Shown piece by piece: positions 1-9,500 of a DNA stretch of 34,383 bases. This DNA comes from Candidatus Falkowbacteria bacterium UBA2355 (GTDB lineage: Bacteria > Patescibacteriota > Patescibacteriia > Patescibacteriales > Patescibacteriaceae): NCBI GenBank assembly GCA_002344425.1, contig DDTV01000017.1, positions 1 to 34,383 of the forward strand, in the 5' to 3' direction. The notes beneath the pieces are model-generated. The model saw only the letters and a list, made by a program, of their open reading frames with translations, ran no database searches and was not told where the DNA came from. Numbering within the stretch: the first letter of the stretch is position 1; each line of letters starts with the position of its first letter. Both the position numbers and the translations under genes were made by a program.

Positions 1-10
1 GAAATTGAAA

Positions 11-349
11 TCATTCGAATATCCCCCTTTTATCTCGGTTATAAATTTCTTTGAAATCCATTAAGGTTATTGAGTGAACAATTTCCGAATTGTCTCCGAA
101 AGAAGACATATGTTTCAATTCCAAAGGAACCCCTGAGTCTGGGTGATAAATTATCAGTAAAGGATTTGAGCAACATTCTCTAGGGTCCGTAAAAACATCA
201 ATCAGTATTCCCAAAGACCTTTTTTCCTGCCCGTCTTTATCAAGGCATTTAATTATGGCTAAATGGAACCCGTTTAGAATATAAGATCTAAGCAAAAAAA
301 GACAGCTAGAATTTGAATGATTGCCGTTTTCAATATATGGCAATATCAT
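11..349 (-). CDS. Hypothetical protein, candidate immunity gene
   Basis: This encodes a 112-residue soluble protein with no signal peptide or membrane segment and no family I recognise. It carries a Cys-Cys pair (RECCSN) and a mixed alpha/beta-looking composition. The ATG is preceded by a strong Shine-Dalgarno sequence (GGAGGAG, + positions 354-360 read on the minus strand), so the gene is very probably translated. It is the last gene visible downstream of the orphan RHS tip on the same strand. That is where immunity genes of polymorphic toxin loci usually accumulate, so an immunity role is a guess from position only. It ends in TGA, a stop codon used by only two genes in this window. Confidence 0.6.
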   Translation of the reverse strand: MILPYIENGNHSNSSCLFLLRSYILNGFHLAIIKCLDKDGQEKRSLGILIDVFTDPRECCSNPLLIIYHPDSGVPLELKHMSSFGDNSEIVHSITLMDFKEIYNRDKRGIFE

Positions 350-428
350 AATACTCCTCCTCTCCGGTGGATTTATTTTTTTGTTATATGTGCTTTTTTA
401 TTAATTCAAAACTCTAACAGAAAGATAG

Positions 429-776
429 TTATTTGTCAAGATAGCACTCTCCGTATAATTCCTCAGGCACGCCGGCATTATTCATTACCGAACATAGGGG
501 TTGCTCCTGCAAGGGTCCTGCAACAACCTCATTTCCTGAATTTTTATGTTGAACATAATATACTGCCGGAACAAAGCCATCGCTGACCGCGACTAGGGCG
601 AAGGAATCCTTGCTGTCGATAGAAGTAACTGAATAAATAGAAGAATCCAAGCCGAACAATTCAATATATTCTTGTTTGACATTCTCATTCCTTTCTAATA
701 AAGCATAAGAAGAAATAGAAATAATAATTATTCCTAAAGCAGAGAGAAATAGAATTTTCTTGGTTTTTGATTTCAT
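429..776 (-). CDS. Membrane-anchored extracytoplasmic protein, candidate immunity to the CHAP tip
   Basis: This 115-residue protein starts with a lysine-rich N-terminus and one hydrophobic segment (about residues 8-27), an uncleaved signal anchor or a signal peptide. A roughly 88-residue extracytoplasmic domain with two cysteines near its C-terminus follows. I do not recognise the family. It sits 22 nt downstream of the orphan RHS-CHAP gene on the same strand. An immunity protein against a peptidoglycan hydrolase would have to act outside the membrane, and this topology fits, so it is my best candidate for that role. No Shine-Dalgarno is seen. A TATAAT hexamer (+ positions 783-788) lies only 6 nt before the ATG, so it could also be made from a leaderless transcript. 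Confidence 0.6.
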   Translation of the reverse strand: MKSKTKKILFLSALGIIIISISSYALLERNENVKQEYIELFGLDSSIYSVTSIDSKDSFALVAVSDGFVPAVYYVQHKNSGNEVVAGPLQEQPLCSVMNNAGVPEELYGECYLDK

Positions 777-798
777 ATATTAATTATAAATAATAATT

Positions 799-1842
799 TC
801 AATTACTGCGAGAGAGGAAATTTTTAAATGTTTTGTACAGTCGACCCAAAAAACCGGGTTGAGGAGCGGCTGAGTTTTGCTTGGGAGTTTTAATTGACAC
901 TTGAGAAGCCGATGGCGAAGTGCTGACATTATCTTTGGTCGGCCTTTGCCAGCTCATAACTTTATAATTTCCGAAACCCTCTACCGAATAATGATTCTGG
1001 CCATCGGCGCCGCGCGTTGCAGTCATTTTATAATCAAAGATTTGCTGACCCAGTCCCCTGTTCTGTTCAAGAGTTGAAACCGTCCCAATACCGGTCTTTG
1101 CATCAAAACTAGTTTCAATAATCATGCCGATATGCCCATAAGCGCCGCCATTCCAAGTAATAATGTCATTTTCTTGCGGCATTGTTGTCGAACCCTGCGC
1201 ATAGGTTGCGATAACACCATTGGAAATCTTACTCAAATCTGCATAATTTCGAGCGGCGCCGAGGCCGTATCTAATATTGATACCGAATAAACTTTGATAT
1301 AAATTTTGAACACCGGTGACGCATTGAGAGCGCTGCGACTCCGGTGAATTCGGCCGATAAGTTCCATTGCCTGCATAAATCGGAACGCCTTTATAACTTC
1401 CGCTTTGTTGACCGACGCGAGAGGCAACCTGGGTCGCGGCAATGTAATCCGCCTTTCTTTCTCCGTCCGGATCCCGATAGCGTAAAGGATTATTGCTAAC
1501 ATATGAATAGCTATTTAAGCTCTGCGGGTCAGACAAATCAAAACCCAAGGAAGTAAATAAATGGTCAAGACTTATAAATCGTCCGAGCGTAGCTGAATAG
1601 TAACGCGCAATCATATACGACAAACCGGTATCGTCGTCGAATTCATGCCCGGTAAATTTTCTTTTTTCTTCATAACCATTAGAAAGATGTTTTCTAATGT
1701 TTCCGAACGCCCAGTAATCAACAATCTCTTCGACGTTTTGCGTCTCATCGGAAACGACGCCGGGGCCGCTAAGATGATCGGGGTGAATATAATGAACCGT
1801 CGCAAGACTTAATGCGAAGGAGAAAAAAATAGATAAAAACAT
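799..1842 (-). CDS. Orphan RHS core with C-terminal CHAP amidase toxin tip
   Basis: This 347-residue protein is a severed 3' end of an RHS gene. A hydrophobic N-terminus (residues 1-15) resembles a signal peptide or a fortuitous remnant. The RHS-associated core follows (about 18-128, with KRKFTGHEFDDDTGLSY, ARYYSATLGRF and NPLRYRDPDGE), ending at the usual tip-cleavage region. Residues about 160-300 match the CHAP (NlpC/P60-like) amidase/endopeptidase pattern: Cys174 (SQC), His237 (GHIGM) and a following Glu/Asn (LEQN, 259-261). The predicted activity is peptidoglycan cleavage. The core aligns with the end of the 1995-residue RHS protein upstream but lacks the cage. I chose the ATG at 1842 over an upstream TTG because GGAGG sits next to it, although spacing is tight (2 nt). 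That site lies in an inverted repeat. A displaced 'orphan tip' cassette is the likely identity. Confidence 0.8.
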   Translation of the reverse strand: MFLSIFFSFALSLATVHYIHPDHLSGPGVVSDETQNVEEIVDYWAFGNIRKHLSNGYEEKRKFTGHEFDDDTGLSYMIARYYSATLGRFISLDHLFTSLGFDLSDPQSLNSYSYVSNNPLRYRDPDGERKADYIAATQVASRVGQQSGSYKGVPIYAGNGTYRPNSPESQRSQCVTGVQNLYQSLFGINIRYGLGAARNYADLSKISNGVIATYAQGSTTMPQENDIITWNGGAYGHIGMIIETSFDAKTGIGTVSTLEQNRGLGQQIFDYKMTATRGADGQNHYSVEGFGNYKVMSWQRPTKDNVSTSPSASQVSIKTPKQNSAAPQPGFLGRLYKTFKNFLSRSN

Positions 1843-1873
1843 ACCCTCCAATTAGTTAATAAAGGAGGGTATG
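1840..1873 (-). promoter_or_regulatory. Inverted repeat burying the orphan tip's SD and start codon
   Basis: A perfect 10-bp inverted repeat (CATACCCTCC at 1840-1849 and GGAGGGTATG at 1864-1873) is separated by 14 nt. In the minus-strand transcript the 3' arm contains both the GGAGG ribosome binding sequence and the ATG of the orphan RHS-CHAP gene. Folding would sequester translation initiation. It is not a terminator, since no T-run follows it. Confidence 0.7.
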
Positions 1874-1887
1874 GAGAGAAATTTTAA

Positions 1888-2142
1888 TTAAGAAATTGCT
1901 TTAACGGTTTTTGCTTCGTAACTCGAGATAACTTTATTTTCTTGCAGAATATTTATTAAACCATTAAGTTGAAGTTTCGTAACCATAGTTGACTCAATCC
2001 GATCAAGTCGATTTTCAACTTTATTAAAACGCTGATCAACGCGATCCGAGAACGCGTTCATAGCTTCCAAAATCTCTGAGGTTATTTCTTTGACTTCAGT
2101 TATCCCTTGGGAGAGTTCTAAATTAGTTGGTTCATTCGGCAT
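1888..2142 (-). CDS. Small coiled-coil protein
   Basis: This 84-residue soluble protein has a heptad-rich middle (about residues 12-55, including RVDQRFNKVENRLDRIE) typical of short coiled-coil proteins that are common and uncharacterised in Patescibacteria and phages. No Cys, no signal peptide and no membrane segment are present. It lies 45 nt upstream of the orphan RHS-CHAP gene on the same strand and could be cotranscribed with it, although a hairpin over the next start separates their translation. No clear Shine-Dalgarno is visible. It could be an adaptor or immunity-like protein of the toxin locus or an unrelated small protein; the sequence does not decide. Confidence 0.6.
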   Translation of the reverse strand: MPNEPTNLELSQGITEVKEITSEILEAMNAFSDRVDQRFNKVENRLDRIESTMVTKLQLNGLINILQENKVISSYEAKTVKAIS

Positions 2143-2216
2143 ATCTTCATTATTAATAATAATGGAGAAGTTTTAAAATTATATCAAAAAAATAATATAG
2201 GTACAATAGCCCAGTG

Positions 2217-2306
2217 AGCCTAAAAGGCCACCCATTCTAGCTCATTCCATGGGTCTTGCGAAGTCGAGTTACCAACAGCAAAAGCCCTAGAAAACTAGGG
2301 CTTTTG
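2217..2306 (-). repeat. Intergenic hairpin repeat, copy 1
   Basis: The conserved block at 2228-2288 is nearly identical to 2929-2989. It ends in a perfect 11-bp stem (2280-2290 with 2295-2305, loop AAAA) read as AAAAGCCCTAG/CTAGGGCTTTT. The stem has the shape of a bidirectional Rho-independent terminator. Similarity to copy 2 extends leftward through AGCC-AAAA-GGC, with a short indel. This copy follows the stop of the 147-residue gene (stop at 2328) on the minus strand. Confidence 0.85.
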
Positions 2307-2327
2307 TAAGTCCATGGAGTCAATAAC

Positions 2328-2771
2328 CTATTTTAGATCATATAGAGAACCAAGACCGTTTTTTTGATATTCTTTAGTGTCATAAATATAGTTGCTCCTT
2401 TCTTGAGGAAATCTATCCTTCTCTCGTAAAAGGTCATTAACTAACTTAATATACTCGCCACGTTCAAAGTAAATTGGCGTCTTAACATGTAATGGCTCAA
2501 TTTCTTCTGACTTATCTATAAATCTAAAAATCTTTTGCCAAACTACATAATCTGCTTCATTTCTAACTTCTACATAATAACCCCCACAACCCCATTCGCC
2601 ACACGTACAATTCAATATGGGATAGAGGTCATCTTTCTGATAACTAAGTTCTAATGGCAACACTACAAAAGATTGCTGTTCTGTTGCCTTATCAAGTTTG
2701 ACAATAAATTTGGGGTAGTAATCCACCTCCTCGGGTCGATCGATAATAAATTCTAGCTTATGTAGTTCCAT
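2328..2771 (-). CDS. Hypothetical protein with CxCGxxGCGG motif, candidate immunity gene
   Basis: This encodes a 147-residue soluble protein, probably starting at the ATG at 2771 (an in-frame TTG lies 6 nt upstream; neither has a Shine-Dalgarno). Its only distinctive motif is NCTCGEWGCGG near residues 54-64, a Cys cluster that might bind metal. The rest is acidic and aromatic-rich. I do not recognise the family. It is bracketed by the two copies of the hairpin repeat, and a TTGACA box on the minus strand (+ positions 2892-2897) lies upstream with only a poor -10. Position between an RHS tip and an orphan tip suggests an immunity gene whose toxin tip has been lost. It is more AT-rich than the RHS body, as exchanged cassettes often are. 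Confidence 0.6.
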   Translation of the reverse strand: MELHKLEFIIDRPEEVDYYPKFIVKLDKATEQQSFVVLPLELSYQKDDLYPILNCTCGEWGCGGYYVEVRNEADYVVWQKIFRFIDKSEEIEPLHVKTPIYFERGEYIKLVNDLLREKDRFPQERSNYIYDTKEYQKNGLGSLYDLK

Positions 2772-2907
2772 AAACAATTTAATCAGAAACTACTTACTAT
2801 ATTCTTCTAATAGTTTCTGGATACGATTTCGCACCATGCCCAAAATAAATTTTGAGTTTAGGCGCCTGGCTATTAACCAGTGCTATTTAATTGTCAATGT
2901 TCATTTT

Positions 2908-3007
2908 AGCCAAAAACGGCTAGAAAGTCCACCCATTCTAGCTCATTCCATGGGTGTTGCGAAGTCGAGTTACCAACAGCAAAAGCCCTGCTTTCGCAGG
3001 GCTTTTG
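2908..3007 (-). repeat. Intergenic hairpin repeat, copy 2
   Basis: This is the second copy of the element at 2217-2306, offset by 701 nt. The block from 2929 is identical to copy 1 over about 60 nt except one base (G for C at 2956). It ends in an 11-bp stem (2981-2991 with 2996-3006, loop TTTC). The two innermost pairs differ from copy 1 on both arms (AG/CT becomes GC/GC), so pairing is preserved. It follows the stop of the 77-residue gene on the minus strand. A small extra hairpin (TAGCC/GGCTA, 2907-2922) precedes the block. Confidence 0.85.
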
Positions 3008-3034
3008 AGATAATGTTCCGAAAACTTTAATAGT

Positions 3035-3268
3035 TTAAGCTTTTGGCGTCTTGTTTTTTGATTTAGCTATCTGCATCAATGCGTAACCTATAATTACTAA
3101 TTCTATGATAGTCCAAGTATTAGATCCCATCGCCTTTCCTATCTCATAATCGTTACCCGCGGGGTAAACAAACAAATGATCTTCTGGCGAAATAATTGTG
3201 GAAAGAATTCCTATTAATGCCAGAACTGCTAAAGCAAAAACTATTATTCTCTTGGTAGACAGCTTCAT
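3035..3268 (-). CDS. Small two-helix membrane protein
   Basis: This 77-residue protein has two hydrophobic helices (about residues 7-26 and 50-67) joined by a short loop (SPEDHLFVYPAGNDYE). It has a positively charged N-terminus and a Lys-rich C-terminus, so both ends probably face the cytoplasm. I recognise no family. Its ATG is 3 nt past the stop of the 81-residue gene and it lacks its own Shine-Dalgarno, which points to translational coupling. It belongs to the short operon tail behind the RHS gene (RHS, 81 aa, 77 aa) and could be a second immunity or accessory protein. The hairpin repeat copy 2 lies immediately downstream and may terminate this operon. Confidence 0.6.
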   Translation of the reverse strand: MKLSTKRIIVFALAVLALIGILSTIISPEDHLFVYPAGNDYEIGKAMGSNTWTIIELVIIGYALMQIAKSKNKTPKA

Positions 3269-3271
3269 AAA

Positions 3272-3517
3272 CTATTGAGCTAGTATTTTATTTATTAACT
3301 CTTTAATCATTTTTACATGTTCATCATGAAATTTTTTGTTATCTCTGCCAAATATTGTCTTCTCCGATGGTTCGTGCTCAATTAAATCAAGCAGACTAGA
3401 AACATCTTCATCCTCTAAGTCCGTAGGGATTCTTTCTTGAAACTGATCAAAAGTTATCTGATCATCTATTAGCTTTTGAGCAAATGAAGCTATTCTCTTT
3501 TTCTCTTCTTGATTCAT
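3272..3517 (-). CDS. Small acidic helical protein, candidate immunity to the main RHS tip
   Basis: This 81-residue soluble, strongly charged and mostly helical protein has an acidic stretch (PTDLEDEDVSSLLDLIEHEP, about residues 31-50) and no signal peptide. It begins only 12 nt downstream of the stop of the giant RHS gene, the standard position for the cognate immunity gene of a polymorphic toxin. An acidic cytosolic protein would suit neutralising a basic nuclease-like tip acting in the cytoplasm. I do not recognise a named immunity family, so the role rests on position and composition. No Shine-Dalgarno is seen before its ATG. Confidence 0.65.
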   Translation of the reverse strand: MNQEEKKRIASFAQKLIDDQITFDQFQERIPTDLEDEDVSSLLDLIEHEPSEKTIFGRDNKKFHDEHVKMIKELINKILAQ

Positions 3518-3529
3518 ATTATTAAATTA

Positions 3530-6500
3530 TTATTTTTGGTAGGGCTTATGCTTATTGATTTCATTACCTTTCCCAGAGTGATAGTGTAGTCTTGGTTTAG
3601 GATCACCTCCAAATTTATGATAGTCTACACCAAAGATACGCTGATCATATCGATTACTAGAAAGAGATGTATTTCTTAGATTTACCCCTCCTCCACCTGC
3701 TCTACTATATTTATCAACTGCAAGATTATATTTACCTACCTGTACTCCCTTTTCTGCACCCAAGGTTGTCTGTCTAAGCGTTCCGCTTGCCAAACCTTCT
3801 GAAACTTTTTTCACTGCAACTGCTTCCATCACCTTCTCTGTCGCTTGCCCCATTATCCTACCTTTCTCATAATCTGACTTACTCATAAACTCATTAAACT
3901 GAATTGAAAGACCATCTTTGATTTCAGCAACAGTTGTCTTTGAATTCTTTGATAGATCTGATATTAATTGTTGCCAAGCTTTACCGCCATTAACCGCCGC
4001 ATTAGCCATATTCTTTGTAGCTGTAATTGGATGAGCTATAGAATTAGCGGTTCCTTTGATTGTACCCCATAATCCTTGCCCCATACCAACAGCAAATCCT
4101 TTGCCTGCCTCGGTATATGTCTCTCCAGTAATATCCTGATACTTTAATGGATTGTTAATGACGTAAGAATATGAATTGAGGTTTTGAGGATTTGATAAAT
4201 ACTCCAAGTACGTTTGACCACTTTCGGATTCTATGGCATCACTATCATTTATAGCTAAGAATAGGTTATCTTGACTTAACCACCTTCCCATGGTGCCACT
4301 ATAATAACGGGCATTGGCATAGGTTAAGCCCGTATCCACGTCGTACTCATGCCCCGTGAATTTCCGTTTTTCAGCGTGCTCGCCGTATTGCTCGTCTATC
4401 CTCATTGTACCAAAAGCTCGGTAATCCGTCAGCTCATCAACCTGCTCATCATGATTGGTTATGACATTAGAGCCGGTCAAGTGGTCGGCATGAATGTTAT
4501 AAACCGAAGTAGATTCTTCAGAGCTGGAAACCGTAGCAATCGCCGTATCTCCGAGGAAAATATGCTTCTCAATTCCCGCCGGAGTAACGCTGTATTCATT
4601 GCTAATCGACAAGGTCGTTCCGCTGGCATCGGTCGCTTTAATTCGTTGGCCCGAGGCATTATACGCATAGGTCGAAGTTCCGTTGGTGGTTGTTACGGAT
4701 GCAAGCCGGTTATTATAGTCCCAAGAATAGGTTCGATAATCATTATGCTGAAAACCGTTTACTTCAATCATATTTCCATTAGCGTCATAGGCATACCACA
4801 GTGAGCCCGCGGAAGTAACCGCATGCGGATTGGCAAAGTTGGCGATGCCGGAGGCGCCGTCATAAGAATACGAGCCTACATCTGATTTTGTCAGGATGTT
4901 ACCGATGGCGTCGTAAGTGAAGGTTTGCACATCATTACCTCCTCCGCCTTGCGCTGAATTGGTAATCGTCGCAGATAGGAGCCGATGCAAATCGTCATAA
5001 GTATAATCGGTCGTCTTTGCAGTAATCGTATCAGATGCATCAATAATTCTAGTAATATTGCCTACCGGATCATAGGTATAAGTCAGATGCTGAACATCCT
5101 GACCATCGGCGACGGTCACCTTGGTATGCAAACGATATAATTTATCGGCATCATAAGTATTGGTTGTTGTCGCGCCGTTCGCGTATGCCATCATTGTCGG
5201 CAAGGCAACTGAGTTATAATCTATGTTGGAGATAACATCGGTGTAACCAGGGTCATTCGCTTCTTTACGTTCTATTTGATCAACTAATCCGGCGGCGTTA
5301 TAAAAATATTTTATTTCGGAATTATCTGGATTGGTAACGATGACTCTGTTACCTTGCCTGTCATAAAAATATTGCGATACATAAGATGTTTGATCAATAT
5401 TCTTTTCTTCAGCAACGGTCTGGCCTAGCGCATTATAAGAATAACTAACATTAATATCAGGCGTTGTAACAGTACAAAGGCGCCCGATGCCGTCGGTGCA
5501 ACTATCATAAACATTGGTGACTTCAAAGATTTGATCGGCGTTGGCGTCTTCGCTTATAAGACGATTAAGGTAATCATAAACATAAACAACGTTAATTCCC
5601 TTTGGGTCGGTTCTGCCTACCAGATTGCCGGCATTATCGTATGAATAAGCCCAAACTCCGTAAGAACCGTCATACCAAGCATGCAAATCTTCGGCGGACA
5701 AAACTCTGCCCAAGCCGTCGTAAGTGAAATTACGTTCATTATTAAGCGCATCCGTTATTTTTACGAGCTTCTTCAAACCGTTCCATTGATAATTTGTGGT
5801 GTAAATCGACGATCCATTATGTTCGTCAACGCGGACGAGATTATCGTAGGCGTCGCGATATAAATCTTTCACCTTACCCTTCGCATCGGTCACGGTTGTT
5901 TTCCAATCGTCATATGTATTGGTCGTAACCCAATCGGTAGCAACAGTCGCGGTGACTACTCGTTTCATAGCATCATAGGTGTAACGAGTATACAACTTAA
6001 TTTCAGAACTCGGAGATGTTTTTGCACTTCCCGATGAAATATAAGGCAAGGACTCTTTGAGCAATAAATCGTTTTTCGAATAGACGAAATCTCTAACATT
6101 GAACAATCCTGATGTTTCGGCTTCTTGCCGTTCCTGAATCTTACGGCCGAGTCCGTCGAAATAAGTATAAGTTTCTACGGCATTGTTCGCGTCCAAGTGA
6201 TCTATTTTCTTAGTTCGCACGGCATTAGGCGTATCGACGTATTCGTAAGATATCTTAGCAAGACTTACTGTTGGATTACTAACATCGGGCTGGCGCTCTG
6301 CGATTACTCGGTCTAAACCGTCGTAATCCGTATAGTATGAGCGATTGTTCGGATCAATGGTTCTTGTTGGCTGTCCTGATGAATAATCATATTCATAGGT
6401 GGTAACTTGCGACAATGGATTAGTGATTGTCAAAGGATAGAGGTTATAAATATCATAGGCATAAAAGCTTTCTTTATCGCGCGCATCTTTTTCTGAAATC

Positions 6501-9500
6501 ACCAAGCCATGGTTATTATAAGTTCTTTCAATATCAATATATTTACTGCCAGCGCGCCAAAATTGATCCATTGTTCGATTGCCTTTATCAACTTGGGCAA
6601 AGCCCAGTCCATCATAGTAATATAAAGTTTCTTTGATTTTAGTCTCGCTTTGATCTTTTATTAATTCATAGGCCGGCAAACCGATAACATAATTTGTCGG
6701 ATTAGAAGCATAAACTATGGTTGTTAAATATTTATCACTGCCAGTATCAATAAAGACTCCGTTATCTTGACCGTTAACTTCCCCCCAACTTGTTATTTCT
6801 ATTTTGTTTCCATTATCCGCATCATAACCGAAAGATTCAGCCCTATCTTTATGACTTGAATTACCGTCGTAAATCGACTCCAAAGTATTAGCTAATCGGA
6901 CAAAATGACGGCCGTTGCTTAAAGGCAGTTTGTCCCAGGTATTGATGACTTTTTTCTGCAAATTCCAATTCGAATCATAAATTTCTTCTCGGTATTTTTT
7001 GCCGACTTTTGAAATATGGTCGTCATATTCTCCTTGTCCGGAATTTGAATCATTACCTTGATGATAATGACTTATAGTTCTATTTAAAGGCGAAGCCGGG
7101 TCTTCCGTTTTTATTACTTTACTAAATCCAGCGAGCTTAGTGTCAAAAGCTCCTCCGTAGTAATAATATCCGCCTTCATAACTGTACTCAATCGTTGAAT
7201 TATTGCCGGAACTGTCATTAGTTGAAATTTGATACACCGTATCAATAATCATAGACAGATTCGGATTCAAAAGCGTCGTACCGTTTCTATAAAGCGGCGT
7301 TGATTTGTATGTTATGCTTGTTGAACCGCCGGTATTATAATTTATTTTTTTAATTAAATTAACGCGAGGTTCGATGTTTTCAACAACCGTCGTCTCAATC
7401 TGATTGTTATTGTTGTTAAATTTTGCAACATGAATATCCGCCATACCATCTCCGTTCATATTGCTGATGTATGGCAGATATGGCAGCGAAGAAGTTGTTC
7501 CCTCTAGTTCAAAGCGTTGATCCCAACTTAAATCATTGGGACTATTCCAACCATTCCCATTGTTAATATTTGCCCCATAGCCTTGTTTAAGAATATCCGG
7601 CAAAGAGTCCCCATTTAAATCAACTAGTCGATAGCCATTATCTCTTGCTGAATGCGGATCACTTGTACTATTGAAAAAATAACCCGCCTCAGTCGGGACA
7701 TATTGAGCGGCCTCGACCCAGCCTTTCTTTCCGGTATTTAAGAACGCGCGTTTATAATTTTGTAAACCTGAATAGGACTGAATAATATCATCCAATCCAT
7801 CGCCATTAAGGTCGGCAAAAGTAGAGCCGTTAGTTATTCTAAAGTCATAAGGAGCCTGCCATTCTAGGTCGCGCACCCAACCATCAACTCCATTATTGAT
7901 ATAAGCATAGGTCAAAAGCGGACCGCCGTTTTGTGATGTACCAATAAAATCAGGCAAATTATCTCCATTTAAATTCACGATATAAGAAGATATATCACTA
8001 ACATAATAATTCCATCTTAATGGAGGGGTCCATAATTCATTAATTTGCCAGCCGGATCCGGTATTGATATAAGCATTTATTCCACTCCCATATCTTAATA
8101 AATCAAGCAATCCGTCGGCATTAATATCAATTAAACGAACGCCCTCATCGTGTTCTTCTCCATAAGCAGTAACATGAAAATATATTGGGGGCTCATATCC
8201 TGAATTAATAATAAAGCCTCCTTGCCCATTATTTAAATATGCTCCTTTAGTCCAAACTCCGCCTTGAGAATTGTTTTCAAAATGAGACTTAATTAAATCA
8301 TCTAAGCCATCACCATTCAAATCTCCTACCATTACCCCCGAGTATTGATCTATACGAACTGGGGTTGTCCAGTTTGTTGAATCAACTTCCCAATGCACCG
8401 CGCCTGACGCCTGATATTCAAAAGTGGTAGGCGGTAGTGTTTTTATACCATTATCACCGGTGCCTGTTTCACTAATAGAACTTAAAAGAGAATTTGTATC
8501 GTTATCTCCCGTAATATAGGATAAAACGTATTTTTTAGACCATGCACCATTGATTTTGGATTGAATCTCATTGATTCGGTAAGCGGTTTTATAAGTAAAG
8601 CCGGCTTTGCTTGAAAAATATTGGTCAGGCCGCGTCTCGCGCAAAAAATCAATCTCAAAAATACCTTCCGTACTTCCGTTGCCGGTATAGAAAATTTTTG
8701 ACGGATAAATCTGCCCTTGATCTTTAAAATATTCAAAGCGAATAAAATTATCATTGGTGTCTCGAATTTCCTCAATCATCCATTTAAAAATCCGGTTAGG
8801 ATCGACTGGGTCATCTTGTCTTGAAGTGGCCGCGCTTCCAAAGGTATATTTCTTGCCCTCTTTATCAAGTACAATCCATTTTTGATCTTCAAAAGAATAT
8901 TTTAAAAATTCTCCGTTATCGACCTTAGAACCGAATTGTCCGTTATTTAGATCAACTAATTCATCACTCAATGAGGAATAGTAAGTCGGTTCGACATACA
9001 TCTTGTCTATGCCCTTCTTATTCATCAGTTCAATATAAGGAATACTTATCGACCAGCCCTGACCGAACCAAGAATGCAAATCGCGCGATTGGCTGTTATA
9101 AAATAAATTAATATCAGGCTGCATTCCATTTCTGCCTGGAGCAATTGACAAAGGATAGCTATAAATAAGAGCGCCGCTCGCTTCATCGGGTATAGCTGGC
9201 TTTTTTTTCAAATTATTTTCCGCAGGCATTTTTGGATCTTCCTCTTCTCCTGCTTGCTGCGATTCTCCTTCGCTATCCATCGAATTTGCTGTTTCGCTAT
9301 TTTGCGTTTCGTTCTGTCCTTCAACAAGAGACTCTTCAGAGCTTTGACCCTCGGAAGTCGCTGGGGTTTCAACTGGCACCTCAACGGTTGGCTCATCCCC
9401 TATTACCGGAATTTCTGCTGGAACCAAATCTTCCTGCGCATAAACTCCGCCAAAAGGCGACATTATAAATAAAAAGACTAACAGTCCGGCCGTTAATCTT

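Noticed and set aside
2217..3007. Integron attC sites
   Set aside because: The repeats are short and hairpin-ended, but I see none of the paired R/L core sites (such as GTTRRRY) or an integrase in the window. Recombination is kept only as a hypothesis.
2836..3030. A 64-codon plus-strand open frame across repeat copy 2
   Set aside because: Most of it is the repeat itself and the frame runs through the hairpin; there is no ribosome binding site and no independent coding signal.
4349..4804. A 151-codon plus-strand open frame inside the RHS gene
   Set aside because: It is antisense to conserved RHS repeats and has the composition expected of a shadow of that gene.
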